64,000 nucleotides of DNA from Promicromonospora panici (GTDB lineage: Bacteria > Actinomycetota > Actinomycetes > Actinomycetales > Cellulomonadaceae), in the NCBI RefSeq assembly GCF_900608595.1, contig NZ_UWYY01000029.1, positions 1 through 64,000 of the forward strand, read 5' to 3'. How positions within the stretch are numbered: the stretch's first letter is position 1; each line of letters begins with the position of its first letter. The notes under the pieces were generated by a model that was not told the origin of the DNA, made no database searches, and worked only from the letters and a program-made list of their open reading frames with translations. A program made the translations under genes and the position numbers. Positions 1 through 7,491 of this stretch are shown here, in pieces.

Positions 1-57
1 ATATGGCCGCACACCAGGGTGTGCGGCCATATCGGCGCAGGTCGGATGCGCACACCA
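1..57. repeat. Palindrome-containing repeat, copy A
   Basis: A perfect inverted repeat (arms ATATGGCCGCACACC and GGTGTGCGGCCATAT, 2-nt spacer) fills positions 1-32. It is followed by a conserved tail ending in TGCGCACACCA (47-57). A closely similar module recurs at 2360-2427. It may be a regulator binding site or a mobile palindromic intergenic repeat. It lies at the window edge, so its upstream context is unknown. Confidence 0.7.
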
Positions 58-384
58 CTTTGATGCCCGTCGGTCCCCGCAGCGGTGACATTCGTCATCG
101 AGGGTGCGGGTTCGGTGAGCTGGAAAATCGCCGACTCGCCGTGCCGCAGGCACCACATCCAGACCCGGGCTCCTGACGGGATGGTCAGGGGCTCGGTGCG
201 GACAGCGTGCGGATACAACCGTCGAGATCCAATGTTTCCGCAGGTCACCAGCGCGTCCGAGAGGCGGGCTTGACCATTGTCGTCACGCCCGGTCCTACTT
301 CCCCCGAGGCGCCCTGAGCAGCGATCAAGCAGCGTCCGATCGTCCAGGGCGGCGGTGTCGGCTACGGGTGCTAGGTTCCGGCAC
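58..384. other. Non-coding stretch before the Imm51-like remnant
   Basis: I see no convincing gene here. Short open frames exist but lack recognisable protein character or a good ribosome binding site. The stretch separates repeat copy A from the damaged immunity gene that starts at about 385. Confidence 0.4.
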
Positions 385-719
385 ATGATGGTACCGAAGC
401 TGGTCGAGACCACTCCCGGGAGGTTCTCGTTGCTGCTGCCGGGGCGACGCCGGTCGACGCACTGGTCGAGGAGCTCGGGCACGAGCCGAACGGATACTTC
501 TGGGCGGGCGTCGCGCGCAGGCTGGTCGCTACCGAGGCTCCTTTGCTCGAGAGCCGGTTCGGCTACGACCCGGAGGGCGACATGTTCTGCGCCTACGGCG
601 AGGACCAAGCCGCACTCGAAGCGTTGGGCGAACTGATGAATGGCGTCGCCATGGACGGCAGCAGGATGCGGAGCCTGGTCGCTGCAGCCGATGAGGACGG
701 GTTCGATTTCGACGACTGA
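385..719 (+). pseudogene. Imm51-family immunity protein, frameshifted
   Basis: The protein is split over two frames. From the ATG codons at 385/388 the first frame gives a short N-terminus with VETTPGRFSLLLP. From about 442 a second frame continues as GATPVDALVEELG, then HEPNGYFWAGVARRLV and MFCAYGED, to a TGA at 717-719. Joining them needs one extra base near 439-444. The joined product (about 111 residues) resembles Imm51-family immunity proteins, which neutralise polymorphic toxins; the family call comes from remembered motifs. In the second frame a TAG at 372-374 precedes the homology and there is no usable start, so the gene is broken as given. No cognate toxin is visible in the window. 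Confidence 0.6.
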
Positions 720-809
720 GCGGCGAGAGCGATCCACGCCGCCCGGCGAGGCGTCTTGTGGGCTGAGTCTGGAACCGGCACATGGCCAGCATCTCTCCGT
801 GATCTCGCG

Positions 810-1118
810 ATGAGCCAGGTACCGCTGCGCGTGAGCGTCCTGCTGTCCATTCAGCGGGCGCTCTGGGACGAGGTGACACCCGGCCTGCGAGGTGTCTTAG
901 TAGCAGTCTCCGAGTCGGCCGTGAGCGGCCGGATGATCTTCGATCACGTGCCGACGGACGACGACGTCGATGACTGCTCTCTCGTCGAGACCCACGTCAT
1001 CGCCGACATGCTGCCCGAGGTCACTGTCACCCTGACCGCCGTGGGCGTCGAGCCACCTGAACCGCGGGAGCTTCTTCCCGGCGAGGAGTGGGTCTACCTG
1101 CGCAAGGAACCTACCTAG
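810..1118 (+). CDS. Small immunity-like hypothetical protein
   Basis: A 102-residue acidic protein with no signal peptide or membrane segment. I chose the ATG at 810 because the family-like sequence begins there (MSQVPLRVSVLLSIQRALW); the open frame extends 18 codons further upstream with no family character. The ending LLPGEEWVYLRKEP is reminiscent of small actinobacterial proteins often found next to polymorphic toxin and immunity genes. It lies 90 bp downstream of the broken Imm51-like gene, which fits an orphan immunity cluster. The role is inferred from context and from remembered family resemblance; no catalytic motif is seen. Confidence 0.5.
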   Translation: MSQVPLRVSVLLSIQRALWDEVTPGLRGVLVAVSESAVSGRMIFDHVPTDDDVDDCSLVETHVIADMLPEVTVTLTAVGVEPPEPRELLPGEEWVYLRKEPT

Positions 1119-1143
1119 GCGTAGACGTGCCCGCTCGATCTCG

Positions 1144-1512
1144 TCACTGAGTTCGCCACCACTCCTCGTCCCGAGCTGCCGTCTCCAACCCCTCGATCCG
1201 GGTACGAACGTGCTCGACGAACCGGTCAGGTAGCCGGAGCGTGTGTTCCACGACGTAATGCCGTAGGCCTTCGGGCCAGACAAAGGTCCCGTCGGTCAGT
1301 TCGAGGGTCCCGTTCCTCTCACCGCAGAGCCGGTAGTCGGAGTAACCCATGTAGGCGCGCACAACGTGTCCACGAGCGAGGTAGTCGGCCACCATGTCGC
1401 GGTCATCCACGTCCCAGGTGGTATCAACGAACCGCTCCGGGCGAGGCCACCCTGGGGTCGTGTTCGGTCCGTCCCAGTACCCGATGAGGATCAGCCCTGA
1501 GGTTCGAACCAC
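1144..1512 (-). CDS. Conserved hypothetical protein
   Basis: About 122 residues from a GTG at 1512 (another GTG lies at 1518). The open frame continues upstream to 1749, but that extension is low-complexity and Arg-rich, so I trimmed it. The body contains LIGYWDGP, GWPRPERFVD and YMGYSDYRLCG, followed by LELTDGTFVWPEGL and a short charged C-terminus. This looks like a soluble actinobacterial family of unknown function. It runs convergently toward the small immunity-like gene and shares no operon with it. I cannot assign a function. The start is uncertain. Confidence 0.5.
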   Translation of the reverse strand: MVRTSGLILIGYWDGPNTTPGWPRPERFVDTTWDVDDRDMVADYLARGHVVRAYMGYSDYRLCGERNGTLELTDGTFVWPEGLRHYVVEHTLRLPDRFVEHVRTRIEGLETAARDEEWWRTQ

Positions 1513-1970
1513 CGCCACTCGCCTCCATCGTGAATCGTGAGTGTCTTGCCGCTCCCGCTCGCCTGAGATTTCGGCTGTGGGTGTCTTTACACAGACGCCC
1601 GATTCTTTCGCCAGGTCTTGAGCGAAGGCCCCCTGTTGGACTGCCGGTCCGGACCATCGATACTCCGGGCTCTCCAAGCGGACGCCAGCACCCCGAGCAG
1701 CAATTCCCTCTTTCGGATCGCCTGCGCTGGGCTCGAAGGCTTGAATCATGGCATGAGTATCCGCCGCAACATCGGTAACACCGGTCCCTATCTCGGATAC
1801 TCAAGGGTGGCTGATCCAGCTGAGGACCTCGCTAGCGATCGCGGCGAACCCCATCTGGGCGCACCGCTAGAGAGAAGCGCGCCGGTCGGTGGACGAGCCG
1901 GGCTTGATGAGCGCCATGGACCTGATCGGATCGAGGCGCCCTGGCGGGAGGTCGTCGGTACGCTCATCGC
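1513..1970. other. Intergenic stretch without a supported gene
   Basis: About 460 bp between the hypothetical gene and cutA. Several overlapping frames are open on both strands, as expected at this GC content, but none shows family-like sequence. The last 100 bp should hold the cutA promoter. I cannot place it confidently. Confidence 0.4.
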
Positions 1971-2312
1971 ATGGCGAGCAACCCGGTCGACGTCGAGTTC
2001 GTGCAGGTGGCCACAACGTTTGATGCCGTGGAGGAGGCCGAGGCTCTCGCCTCGTCGGCTGTCGAAGCACGGCTCGCGGCATGCGCGCAGGCCGAAGGCC
2101 CGGTCACAAGCATGTACCGCTGGGACGGCGCCGTGCAGAAGGACAAGGAATGGCGCGTCACGTTCAAGACCACCGCCGCCCTCGCTGACCGGCTCACCGA
2201 GTACATCGTGCGTGAACACTCCTACGACGTTCCGGAGGTTCTGGTGACGCCCGTGATCGGCGGACACCAGAAGTACCTGGAGTGGATCCAGAGCGAGACA
2301 GAGCAGGTGTGA
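1971..2312 (+). CDS. cutA: CutA1 divalent-cation tolerance protein
   Basis: A 113-residue protein matching the CutA1 family in length and motifs. It starts with a VDVEFVQVATTF beta strand, then has the conserved VEARLAACAQ, MYRWDGAVQKDKEWRVTFKT and YDVPEVLVTPVIGG segments and the C-terminal YLEWIQ. CutA1 proteins form stable cytoplasmic trimers linked to copper or divalent-metal tolerance, though the bacterial role is debated. The gene starts at ATG 1971 and stands alone. It sits inside a block flanked by the two copies of the palindromic repeat. The family call is firm; the function here is known only by family. Confidence 0.92.
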   Translation: MASNPVDVEFVQVATTFDAVEEAEALASSAVEARLAACAQAEGPVTSMYRWDGAVQKDKEWRVTFKTTAALADRLTEYIVREHSYDVPEVLVTPVIGGHQKYLEWIQSETEQV

Positions 2313-2359
2313 TCACGCGCATGGTCGACCCGAGAGGGTGACGACCGAGCGCACGCTCT

Positions 2360-2427
2360 GCGCACACCAAGTTGGCCGCACACCAGGGTGTGCGGCCGTA
2401 TCGGTGCAGGTCAGAGTGCGCACACCA
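2360..2427. repeat. Palindrome-containing repeat, copy B
   Basis: Inverted repeat with arms GGCCGCACACC (2374-2384) and GGTGTGCGGCC (2387-2397), identical in its 24-bp core to copy A. It is flanked on both sides by direct TGCGCACACCA motifs (2360-2370 and 2417-2427). It lies about 75 bp upstream of the flavoprotein start. The multiple direct and inverted GCACACC units suggest a protein binding array or a transcript hairpin. Confidence 0.7.
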
Positions 2428-2500
2428 TCTCGTCGCCTGTCGCCTTCATGACGAACACCGAGAGCCCGGCTACAAGGCGGAACACAGTAGCCTCGGAGCC

Positions 2501-3034
2501 ATGAGCCTGGGTGTGCTGTACGTCGTGGTGGCCGCTGCTGGAGCGACCCGACAGGTACCGTCGCGGCTTCTGCCGTTGGCTACCGAGCGAGGCTGGGACG
2601 TGCATGTTCTGGCCACTGAGCAGGCGGTGAGCAGCTTCCCCGAAGCGATGGAGCAGATCGCGGAGTACTTGGGGCGTCCGGTGCGGACGGACTTCCACAC
2701 CACGGCCGGGTACTCGCTACCTGACCCGGACGCCGTGATCGTGGCCCCGGCGACGTACAACACGCTCACGAAGTGGGCGCTCGGCATCGCTGACACCTAC
2801 GTGCTGACCCGGCTGGCCGAACAGATCGGCCGCAACATCCCGATCACCGCAGGGCCCTACATCAACGTCAAGTTCGCTGGCCACCCGACCTACCAGGGCA
2901 GTCTGGCAACGCTCAAGGAGTGGGGCGTGAACGTCGTGATCGGCCCAAGCGAGCCGCACGAATCGGGTGTGGGCGCCACAGATGACTTTCCTTGGGAAGA
3001 GATCCTGAACACGCTCACGCCCGCGGACACGTAG
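2501..3034 (+). CDS. Flavoprotein-family protein (PPC-decarboxylase-like fold)
   Basis: A 177-residue cytoplasmic protein of the flavoprotein family (FMN-binding, phosphopantothenoylcysteine decarboxylase-like fold). It has the N-terminal strand LGVLYVVVAAAGATRQVPS, the DAVIVAPATYNTLTKWALG segment typical of the FMN site, and NIPITAGPYINVKFAGHPTY. I chose ATG 2501 because the open frame upstream to 2372 merely reads through repeat copy B. The family includes decarboxylases of C-terminal or pantothenoyl-cysteine thiols, but the substrate here is unknown. No peptide-precursor gene sits beside it. It is probably a stand-alone oxidoreductase or decarboxylase. Confidence 0.8.
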   Translation: MSLGVLYVVVAAAGATRQVPSRLLPLATERGWDVHVLATEQAVSSFPEAMEQIAEYLGRPVRTDFHTTAGYSLPDPDAVIVAPATYNTLTKWALGIADTYVLTRLAEQIGRNIPITAGPYINVKFAGHPTYQGSLATLKEWGVNVVIGPSEPHESGVGATDDFPWEEILNTLTPADT

Positions 3035-3058
3035 AGCGCGCCGTCTAACCGCGAGCCG

Positions 3059-3272
3059 TCAGGTGCTCGCGCCGATCCAGGCGTTCAACTGAGCCAACGA
3101 CTTGTTCGCATGCCGGTGCGCGCGAACGAGCATACGCAGCACCTCGCGGGTGGTCGGGCGATGGCGCGTCTGCTGCGGGGTAAGTTCCCGAGCCCGCTGA
3201 AGGCTCGCCAGGCAGCAACGGCTCGATCCGCGCCCAGGCCCCATCGGTCAGCTCACCACGCCCAACACCCAC
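3059..3272 (-). pseudogene. IS5-type transposase N-terminal remnant fused to another fragment
   Basis: On the minus strand, from about 3270, the peptide GRGELTDGAWARIEPLLPG is the classic N-terminus of IS5-group transposases (DUF4096-like). Homology stops after about 25 residues. In another frame the DNA continues as LTPQQTRHRPTTREVLRML and ends with LAQLNAWIGAST at a stop near 3059, which I do not recognise. No DDE catalytic domain or terminal inverted repeats are visible, so this is debris of an old insertion. Confidence 0.55.
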
Positions 3273-3401
3273 AAACCGGACATCACCAACCCTGTGACCA
3301 GGCCATTCACAGGACAGGCGTTAACCCGAAGGCACGGCGGCAACCCCGCTACTCGCGCCACTGGCCCACGACGTCAGCAGCAGCCTCAAGCTGCTCACTG
3401 T

Positions 3402-4331
3402 CTAGAGCTGGATGGCGCCCCGGATCTCCTCGGCAAGTGCCTGGTTGCCCGCCGCGATGAACTTGCGTCGCGTGCTCATGGTCGTGTTGATCTCGGCCAA
3501 GGTGTTGAGCCCGTAGTCGAGGTTGATGGGGTTGCCGTCGAGGTCGATGGTGACGCCACCTGCGGCGTGCAGGATGTAGTGCCCCGGGGAGAGGTCCCAC
3601 ACGGCGAAGCCCTTGGCGATCTCCATGGTGGCGTCGGTGAAGCCGGCCGCGACGTGGCACAGGCTGATGGAGCCGAAGTCGACACCGATCCGTCCTCGGG
3701 CCTTCCCGTTCTCGCCCGGTGCGCTCAAGGCGGCGAGGAACCGCTCCTGCTGCGCCAAGGGGCGGAAGCGTTCGGCCGGCCGCATGAGGTAGTTGGTCAC
3801 CAGCGCCTGCGGGAGGTGAGCGTTCGACGGCGACTCGAGCGCGTGTCGGTCGCCGTCCGCGGTGATCACAAACGCTCGGTCTGAACCGTCGCTGTCGTAG
3901 AACGCGAGGTAGAGCTGTACGTGGTGGAAGATGTCGCCGACGATCGCGATGACGGGTCGCCTCAACGATCGCGAGTAGACCATTAGGTGGGTGTACCCAT
4001 GCAAGGCACGCACTGCTAGTTCGCTGGTGTCCAGCGGGTCGACCAGTACGCACAGGTCGGGTTCGGGATCATCGCCGATGACCTGCGGGTCGTCTTCCTC
4101 CGACGCGTAGATGAAGGACGGCAGCACCTCCGAAAGCAGTTCCTTGTATCGCTGGTGCATCCAGAGGTCGTAGTCGGACAGGAAGTTGTCTTGGTGGCGC
4201 AGGTTCTCGTTCTCGGCGCGGTGGCCTGCGAGCGCAGCTTGAACGAGCCTGGGGCGTATGTCGCTCATCGTGGTCGTGACGAGTTCGGCGACGGTCTCGG
4301 CCAGTTCCGAGGTGAGGCTTTCGCTGCTCAT
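3402..4331 (-). CDS. Inositol monophosphatase-superfamily phosphatase
   Basis: About 309 residues from ATG 4331 (an in-frame ATG 12 codons upstream is also possible). It has the metal-site motif VDPLDTSE (superfamily DPxDxT) and a C-terminal WDLSPGHYILHAAGG that matches the family WDxAxGxxL motif, along with the acidic DDPEPD segment. It is therefore a Mg-dependent phosphatase of the inositol monophosphatase/3'-phosphoadenosine phosphatase fold, probably cytoplasmic. The first metal-binding Glu region is diverged, so the substrate is unknown. It lies 77 bp downstream of the GntR gene on the same strand and is probably cotranscribed with both UTRA genes, opposite a HAD phosphatase and an APH-type kinase. 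Confidence 0.78.
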   Translation of the reverse strand: MSSESLTSELAETVAELVTTTMSDIRPRLVQAALAGHRAENENLRHQDNFLSDYDLWMHQRYKELLSEVLPSFIYASEEDDPQVIGDDPEPDLCVLVDPLDTSELAVRALHGYTHLMVYSRSLRRPVIAIVGDIFHHVQLYLAFYDSDGSDRAFVITADGDRHALESPSNAHLPQALVTNYLMRPAERFRPLAQQERFLAALSAPGENGKARGRIGVDFGSISLCHVAAGFTDATMEIAKGFAVWDLSPGHYILHAAGGVTIDLDGNPINLDYGLNTLAEINTTMSTRRKFIAAGNQALAEEIRGAIQL

Positions 4332-4408
4332 GTGACGGACCGTCTCCGGTGGGTCGTGTCGGCTCAATAGCGGTGGTCGCTCCGCGGGCTGTACCCACCC
4401 GTAGTCCG

Positions 4409-5143
4409 TCAGGCGTCGTTGGCGTCCGGTTCGGGCACCAGGCGCCTGAACTGGAGCTCGTACAGGTGCGCTCCCTTGACGAGTACTGATGCTTCGACCG
4501 GTCGGTCGTCGTCGGAGAGCACGACTCGGAGCTGGCGGATCACCGGGGCACGTACGGGGAGGTCGAGCGTCTCGACCTCTTCTCGTGTTGGAGGCCGTGC
4601 TGAGACGCGATCGACGAAGGCCCGGGGAGGCAGCCCAAGGTTGGCGAAGACCTTGGGCGCACCGCCCGCGATCTTGCCTGGTCCGGATAGCGGTGTGCCC
4701 TCGGCGATGCTTGCTGGGTAGTACGAGGCGGACAGTTCAAGCGGCTGCCCGTCGTGGAGCAGGATCCTGCGACGCCGCACTGCCTGTTCTCCATCGGAAA
4801 GGCCCAGGGCGCTGGCGACGTCGGCTGGTGGGCTGACGGTCTCGACGTCGAGCAGCTCGTAGGAGAACGAGCCATCCGGTGGGAGGTAGGCGCCGGTGTC
4901 GATGACCAGTGGCGGCTGGTTGCGGACGTAGACGCCCTTGCCGACGCGGCTGTTGAGGAAGCCTTCGTCCTTCAGGGACTTCAGCGCACGCTGGATGGTC
5001 GCGTTCGCCGCGTCGAACCGAGCCATGAGCTGGGCGGTCGACGGAAGCTGAGCCCCTGGCGCGAGATCACCGCTGAGGATCTGCTCGCGCAGCTCAGCGG
5101 CGACCTGCTCGTGGCGAGGCCGCTGGTCAGTTCCGCGGGGCAT
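4409..5143 (-). CDS. GntR/HutC-family transcriptional regulator (HTH plus UTRA)
   Basis: A 244-residue regulator. Residues about 5-70 form a GntR winged helix (QVAAELREQILSGDLAPGAQ, LPSTAQLMARF, GKGVYVR). Residues about 80-235 form a UTRA ligand domain (LLHDGQPLELSASYYP, VVLSDDDRPVEASVLV). I chose ATG 5143 because a GGAG lies 6 nt upstream; a GTG at 5158 is also in frame. The gene follows the stand-alone UTRA gene by 27 bp and precedes the phosphatase gene. It likely represses one or both divergent operons through the palindrome at 5830-5851. The effector is probably a small phosphorylated or sugar-like ligand, by family analogy. Confidence 0.88.
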   Translation of the reverse strand: MPRGTDQRPRHEQVAAELREQILSGDLAPGAQLPSTAQLMARFDAANATIQRALKSLKDEGFLNSRVGKGVYVRNQPPLVIDTGAYLPPDGSFSYELLDVETVSPPADVASALGLSDGEQAVRRRRILLHDGQPLELSASYYPASIAEGTPLSGPGKIAGGAPKVFANLGLPPRAFVDRVSARPPTREEVETLDLPVRAPVIRQLRVVLSDDDRPVEASVLVKGAHLYELQFRRLVPEPDANDA

Positions 5144-5170
5144 GACCTGCTCCCGCACGTGTCCGATGGG

Positions 5171-5704
5171 TCACGGGGTGATCTCGTAGCGCAGTCTGCG
5201 GGCATCGGCCGGCGAGATCATCACGCTGGCCTCCACGGGTTGGTCGTTGTCGGAAAGGATCACTCGGGAGAGCTCGACTATCGCGGCCGGAAGGTCCAGT
5301 CCGAACTCCTCGGCTTCCGCTGGGGTCGCGATGCGTGCGGTGACGTCCTCGACCACCCGCCGAGACGGATAGCCCAGGGTTACCAGGTGGGCGACGGCGC
5401 CGCCGGGGATCTTGCTCATCTCGGCCAGCCGAGTACCGCGGGCGATCGAGGCCGGGTAGTACGAGTCAACGAGCTCCACCGGGCGGTCGTCCAGGAGCAT
5501 CACACGGGAGCGCAGCACTACCTCCTCACCGGGCTGAAGCCCCAAAGCACGGGCGACGGTCTCGGGAGCGGGCCGCATGTCCACGGTCACCAGCCGCTGC
5601 GTGCCCTTGCCGCCATGTGCCTTGGCCTCTGCAGCCCAGGCATCGACCGGCTCGCCGGTCACGTACGGCAGGGACACGCTTGTCCACTGCCCGTCGCTGC
5701 TCAT
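5171..5704 (-). CDS. Stand-alone UTRA-domain protein without DNA-binding domain
   Basis: 177 residues consisting almost entirely of a UTRA domain. It has MLLDDRPVELVDSYYPASIA and RVILSDNDQPVEASVMI, clearly paralogous to the UTRA half of the next gene. There is no GntR winged helix, and the region upstream of ATG 5704 has none in any frame, so this is not a simple truncation by a recent stop. The ATG follows a GGAGCGATCC segment. It is first in a minus-strand operon with the complete GntR regulator and the inositol-phosphatase-like gene. It may bind the same ligand and act as a co-sensor, decoy or heterodimer partner. That role is inference. Confidence 0.8.
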   Translation of the reverse strand: MSSDGQWTSVSLPYVTGEPVDAWAAEAKAHGGKGTQRLVTVDMRPAPETVARALGLQPGEEVVLRSRVMLLDDRPVELVDSYYPASIARGTRLAEMSKIPGGAVAHLVTLGYPSRRVVEDVTARIATPAEAEEFGLDLPAAIVELSRVILSDNDQPVEASVMISPADARRLRYEITP

Positions 5705-5774
5705 CCTGGATCGCTCCTCTGCTCCGTTTCACACCTGCTCCGGCCTGCGCAAAGAGCCGACGCGCGCACTCACT

Positions 5775-5851
5775 CTACGTCGCAAGCACGTAGCGCCTCT
5801 GCCTCTAGCTCCGGACCTAATCCTTGGCACCTTACTGAAATGGCAGTAAGG
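5775..5851. promoter_or_regulatory. Divergent promoter region with two palindromes (probable GntR operator)
   Basis: Between the divergent operons, the perfect inverted repeat CCTTACTG-N6-CAGTAAGG (5830-5851) lies 91 bp before the plus-strand start at 5942. A second inverted repeat CTACGT-N7-ACGTAG (5775-5793) lies 71 bp before the minus-strand start at 5704. Size and symmetry suit a dimeric GntR/HutC regulator. Which site is bound is not known. Confidence 0.55.
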
Positions 5852-5941
5852 TTTCGGAAGTTGCTCGGCGCGGAATCGACTGCCGAGCCAGGGAACCGAG
5901 GGTGCAGCCTGCCGCCCCTGTATCGGACAGAGGAGAACACG

Positions 5942-6253
5942 ATGAGAGTTCGACCGAGCCCCGATGACGGGGGGCTCACGGCCATGGATCAACTCATCTT
6001 CGCCATGGCCGCCGCCACGGACGCTCTGCGGGCTGTGGGTCCAGACCAGATCGAGATCGTGACGCTCACCCGTGGCCGGATCTGCCTACAGCCCACGGAC
6101 ATCAACCGCGGAGAGCAAATCGCGCGAGCCCTGGGGTGCGAGTCCCCGTTGGACCACTGCATGTTCGTTCCCGGGCACACACTGTGGACTGGTGAGCGCG
6201 ACGGTCTGGAGGTCCAGGTGCGTTCAGCGCTGCGGCAGGTCGTGGCCCCATGA
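5942..6253 (+). CDS. Small hypothetical protein, first gene of the HAD/kinase operon
   Basis: 103 residues from ATG 5942 with a clear AGGAG 6 nt upstream. It contains a hydrophobic MDQLIFAMAAATDALRA helix and a mixed alpha/beta body (IEIVTLTRGRICLQPTDIN, CMFVPGHTLWTG). It has no signal peptide, no zinc motif and no family I recognise. Its stop overlaps the ATG of the HAD gene by 4 nt, so the two are translationally coupled. It is probably a partner or regulator of the phosphatase. The position directly behind the 5830-5851 palindrome suggests control by the GntR/UTRA regulators. Confidence 0.65.
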   Translation: MRVRPSPDDGGLTAMDQLIFAMAAATDALRAVGPDQIEIVTLTRGRICLQPTDINRGEQIARALGCESPLDHCMFVPGHTLWTGERDGLEVQVRSALRQVVAP

Positions 6254-7371
6254 GTGCCGTGACCGCCACATCCGCTCGGGTGCTCGTTGCCCTGGATATC
6301 GACGGCACGCTGATAGACGGCGATCGGCGGATTCCATCCGGGACGGTCGAGATGCTGGATCTTGTTCGTGCGGCCGGCCACGAGATTGTGCTCGCCACGG
6401 GCAGGTCCTTGGCGGGGCTGCTGCCGATCGCTACCCGGCTGGGACTCGCCCACGGCTGGGCGGTGTGCTCAAACGGAGCCCTGACCATTCACCTGGACCC
6501 GTCTGCACCGTCCGGCTACGACATCGTCGAGGCCCGCATGTTCGATCCCGCACCCGTCATCCGGCGCGCCGTGGACGTAGCGCCGGCTGTGCGAGTGGCG
6601 ATCGAGGAGATCGGGTGGGGCTGGCGCACCAGCAGCCCGTTCGAACCGGGTGAGCTCAACGGGCACCAGAAGAACGTCCTGCTGGCCGATCTGATGGCCG
6701 AGCCCGCGACCCGCATCGCGCTCACCGCCCCTGATCTTCGCCGCTATACCGACGCCCTCCGCGCCACAGGGGTCACCGTGGCCACGCAACGGGCTGACTG
6801 GCTCGACATCACCGCACCCGGCGTCAACAAGGCTTTCGCCCTCGACGCCGTCCGCACCCACCTGGATATCCGTGCGGATCGGACGGTGGCGGTCGGGGAC
6901 GGCGTCAACGACCTCGACATGCTGACCTGGGCAGAACGCTCGGTCGCGATGGGACACGCGCCAGCGATCGTGCGCAGCGCCGCCGACGAAACCACCGGCA
7001 CTATCGACCAAGCTGGTGCCCTGCCGGTCCTGGCCTCTCTTGTCCCTGCCATGGACGGTTTACTCTCCCCGCTGGCCGCGCAGATCGCCACCGCCGAGCG
7101 GACCGCTCCCGGACCGGTCGTGCTGCGGGTATGGCACGGCGTCGGACCGGACCTGGCCCGATGTGAAGCGTGGACCCTCCAGGACAGCCGCTGGGTCAGG
7201 CACGCACCGATCCCGTCCGGCGTGGGCATCACGATGCGCGCGATCGAGACCGCCGCACTAGAGGCGGGCCTGCCCTACCCGCGTGGCGACGAGGGCCGCC
7301 GCCGCGCCCAATGGCGCAGCGTCACCGGACACGGCCCAGCCGGATTCGAACTACCCCTGAGCGACCTATAG
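6250..7371 (+). CDS. HAD-superfamily (Cof/IIB-type) phosphatase with C-terminal extension
   Basis: 373 residues. Motif I is LVALDIDGTLIDGD, motif II LATGRS, and motif IV VAVGDGVNDLDML, with the type IIB cap between them. This predicts a cytoplasmic Mg-dependent phosphatase acting on a phosphorylated small molecule. After the HAD core (about residue 265) there is an extra segment of about 100 residues with VVLRVWHGVGPDLAR and ITMRAIETAALEAGLPYP that usual Cof proteins lack. It starts at ATG 6250 and overlaps the preceding gene. With the APH-like kinase downstream and the inositol-phosphatase-like enzyme opposite, it suggests a small phosphorylation cycle. Confidence 0.82.
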   Translation: MSAVTATSARVLVALDIDGTLIDGDRRIPSGTVEMLDLVRAAGHEIVLATGRSLAGLLPIATRLGLAHGWAVCSNGALTIHLDPSAPSGYDIVEARMFDPAPVIRRAVDVAPAVRVAIEEIGWGWRTSSPFEPGELNGHQKNVLLADLMAEPATRIALTAPDLRRYTDALRATGVTVATQRADWLDITAPGVNKAFALDAVRTHLDIRADRTVAVGDGVNDLDMLTWAERSVAMGHAPAIVRSAADETTGTIDQAGALPVLASLVPAMDGLLSPLAAQIATAERTAPGPVVLRVWHGVGPDLARCEAWTLQDSRWVRHAPIPSGVGITMRAIETAALEAGLPYPRGDEGRRRAQWRSVTGHGPAGFELPLSDL

Positions 7372-7387
7372 CCCGGTCCCCACTGAT

Positions 7388-7437
7388 CTTGCGGCTGGGT
7401 GGAGCCCCAGACCCCCGTATCACTACCCAGCCGCAAG
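7388..7437 (+). terminator. Strong intergenic hairpin (terminator or attenuator)
   Basis: Perfect 13-bp inverted repeat, CTTGCGGCTGGGT (7388-7400) and ACCCAGCCGCAAG (7425-7437), loop of 24 nt, starting 17 bp after the HAD stop. There is no U-tract. It could terminate or attenuate transcription, or stabilise the upstream message. It separates the small-ORF/HAD pair from the next two genes. Confidence 0.6.
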
Positions 7438-7491
7438 CCCGCTCCTGGCGGGCATGTCCAGCACCACCCCGTACACCGAGGAGGAAGCAAC

